Source: Spirochaetota bacterium
GTDB lineage: Bacteria; Spirochaetota; Spirochaetia; DTKZ01
Assembly (NCBI GenBank): GCA_029562045.1
Contig: JAKQWJ010000039.1
Location: forward strand, 1-13,686
DNA length: 13,686 nucleotides
Direction: 5' to 3'
Below the pieces are notes generated by a model. The model saw only the letters and a program-made list of their open reading frames with translations. It had not been told where the DNA came from and did not search any database. The position numbers and the translations under genes were made by a program. Below are positions 13,055-13,686 of this stretch, one piece after another. The number at the start of each line of letters is the position of its first letter. Positions within the stretch are counted from its first letter, which is position 1.

Positions 13055-13063
13055 CCTCCTCCC
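13055..13063 (-). promoter_or_regulatory. Shine-Dalgarno of the four-helix membrane gene
   Basis: GGGAGGAGG on the minus strand lies 9 nt before GTG 13045 and 15 nt before the ATG at 13039. The spacing favours GTG as the start codon. Confidence 0.65.
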
Positions 13064-13071
13064 GAAAAGAC

Positions 13072-13107
13072 TTGTCCCGTCGGGGAAAATCCCTTACTCT
13101 ATATGAT
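13072..13107 (+). promoter_or_regulatory. Promoter region of the MBL hydrolase
   Basis: TTGTCC (13072-13077), a 17-bp spacer and TACTCT (13095-13100) place the transcription start about 4 nt before ATG 13111. Alternatively TATGAT (13102-13107, 5/6) would put it at 13114, exactly on a GTG that is the second codon. Either reading gives a leaderless or nearly leaderless mRNA; there is no Shine-Dalgarno. The spacer contains the small hairpin GGGA-AAA-TCCC (13083-13093). Confidence 0.4.
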
Positions 13108-13110
13108 AAC

Positions 13111-13686
13111 ATGGTGGAGAGAATCGTAGTAGGGCCCCTTCACACCAATTGTTACATCTTTTTCAGCGCAAAAAAAGAGTGTTTCATCATCGATCCCGGG
13201 GGAAACTCGGATCTTGTGATAAAACGCCTCACCGCCCTGAACCTGACGCCCCGGCTGATGGTCTTCACCCACGGACATCTGGACCACACCGCCGCCGCCC
13301 AGGATCTGAGAATCCACTTCGCGACTCTGGGGGTCTTCGTGCAAACGGCGGTGCACAAGGCGGATGCCGTCTATTTCGGGAAAAAAGCGGAAAAGTCGCA
13401 TCGCAAGAGCTTCATGGCCTTCGGCGGCGAGGGAGAGGCCCTATTCCAGGAAATTTACCGGGGGGTCCCCGATGCGGATATCCTCCTGGGCGAGGGGGAC
13501 AGCATTCTGGCTTCCGACCTTCGGGTCATCCATACCCCGGGCCATACCAGGGGCAGCATCTCCCTGTACAGCGAGCGCCACGGCATCCTCTTCTCCGGGG
13601 ACACTCTCTTCTGCGAAGGGGTGGGCAGGAGCGATCTCGACGGCGGCAGTTCCCACAGCCTGGTCCAGAGCATCCGGGGCAAGCTC
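13111..13686 (+). CDS. Glyoxalase II-like metallo-beta-lactamase-fold hydrolase, 3' end missing
   Basis: The first 192 codons of a metallo-beta-lactamase-fold hydrolase, continuing past the right edge. The opening VERIVVGPLHTNCYIFF and IIDPGG are those of the YcbL/glyoxalase II-like group. The dinuclear metal site is visible: THGHLDH (53-59), the histidine of TPGHT (H145) and the aspartate of SGDTLF (D164), followed by GVGRSDLDGG. The last expected metal-binding histidine would lie beyond the edge. Such enzymes are usually cytoplasmic thioester or related hydrolases; the substrate cannot be told from the sequence. The start is ATG 13111, or the next codon GTG 13114 given the position of the -10. 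It is divergent from the four-helix membrane gene, 65 bp apart. Confidence 0.9.
   Translation, partial: MVERIVVGPLHTNCYIFFSAKKECFIIDPGGNSDLVIKRLTALNLTPRLMVFTHGHLDHTAAAQDLRIHFATLGVFVQTAVHKADAVYFGKKAEKSHRKSFMAFGGEGEALFQEIYRGVPDADILLGEGDSILASDLRVIHTPGHTRGSISLYSERHGILFSGDTLFCEGVGRSDLDGGSSHSLVQSIRGKL

Noticed and set aside
13083..13093. GGGA-AAA-TCCC hairpin as a regulatory operator in the divergent spacer
   Set aside because: Only a 4-bp stem; noted in the promoter entry but too short to claim.

Overview
The window is a compact, GC-rich bacterial chromosome segment with twelve genes, two of them cut by the window edges. It most resembles a high-GC spirochaete. The MetRS N-terminus is of the archaeal/eukaryotic type known from spirochaetes. 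The MurE specificity motif is DEDPR instead of the diaminopimelate-type DNPR, and the OmpA domain has lost the diaminopimelate-contacting Asp. Both changes fit an ornithine- or lysine-type peptidoglycan. The phylum assignment is inference, about 0.6 confidence. No tRNA, rRNA, CRISPR array or mobile element is visible.

Layout. 1-127 (-): start of metG. 263-2238 (+): hflK-hflC, a membrane SPFH pair with overlapping start and stop; hflC carries an in-frame amber codon at 2077-2079. 2239-2346: GC-rich hairpins and the murE promoter. 2347-4987 (+): murE and ddl, two cytoplasmic peptidoglycan-precursor ligases. 4978-5490 (-): a small nitroreductase, convergent with ddl. 5581-8908 (+): a polytopic M28-peptidase-like membrane protein, then dinB (DNA polymerase IV), overlapping by 8 bp. 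8905-10104 (-): a secreted OmpA-domain protein. 10200-11720 (+): a DEAD-box helicase fold with its catalytic motifs eroded plus a C-terminal DbpA-type RNA-binding domain. 11717-13045 (-): a four-helix membrane protein of unknown function. 13111-13686 (+): a glyoxalase II-like metallo-beta-lactamase-fold hydrolase, cut by the window edge.

Genes alternate head-to-head and tail-to-tail. All three convergent pairs overlap at their stop codons (10, 4 and 4 bp), and divergent pairs are 65-135 bp apart. No gene-free stretch exceeds 135 bp.

The most striking pattern is regulatory. metG, murE, ddl, the nitroreductase, the M28-like gene and probably the MBL gene have a sigma70-type -10 hexamer only 6-10 nt before the start codon and mostly no Shine-Dalgarno, which predicts leaderless or nearly leaderless mRNAs. 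hflK, hflC, the OmpA-like gene and the four-helix membrane gene have clear purine-rich Shine-Dalgarno sequences. Other points of note are the amber codon in hflC, two enzyme folds that seem to have lost catalysis (pseudo-helicase and pseudo-M28), a possible internal promoter and start for the RNA-binding domain alone, and an 18-bp inverted repeat inside a coding region.
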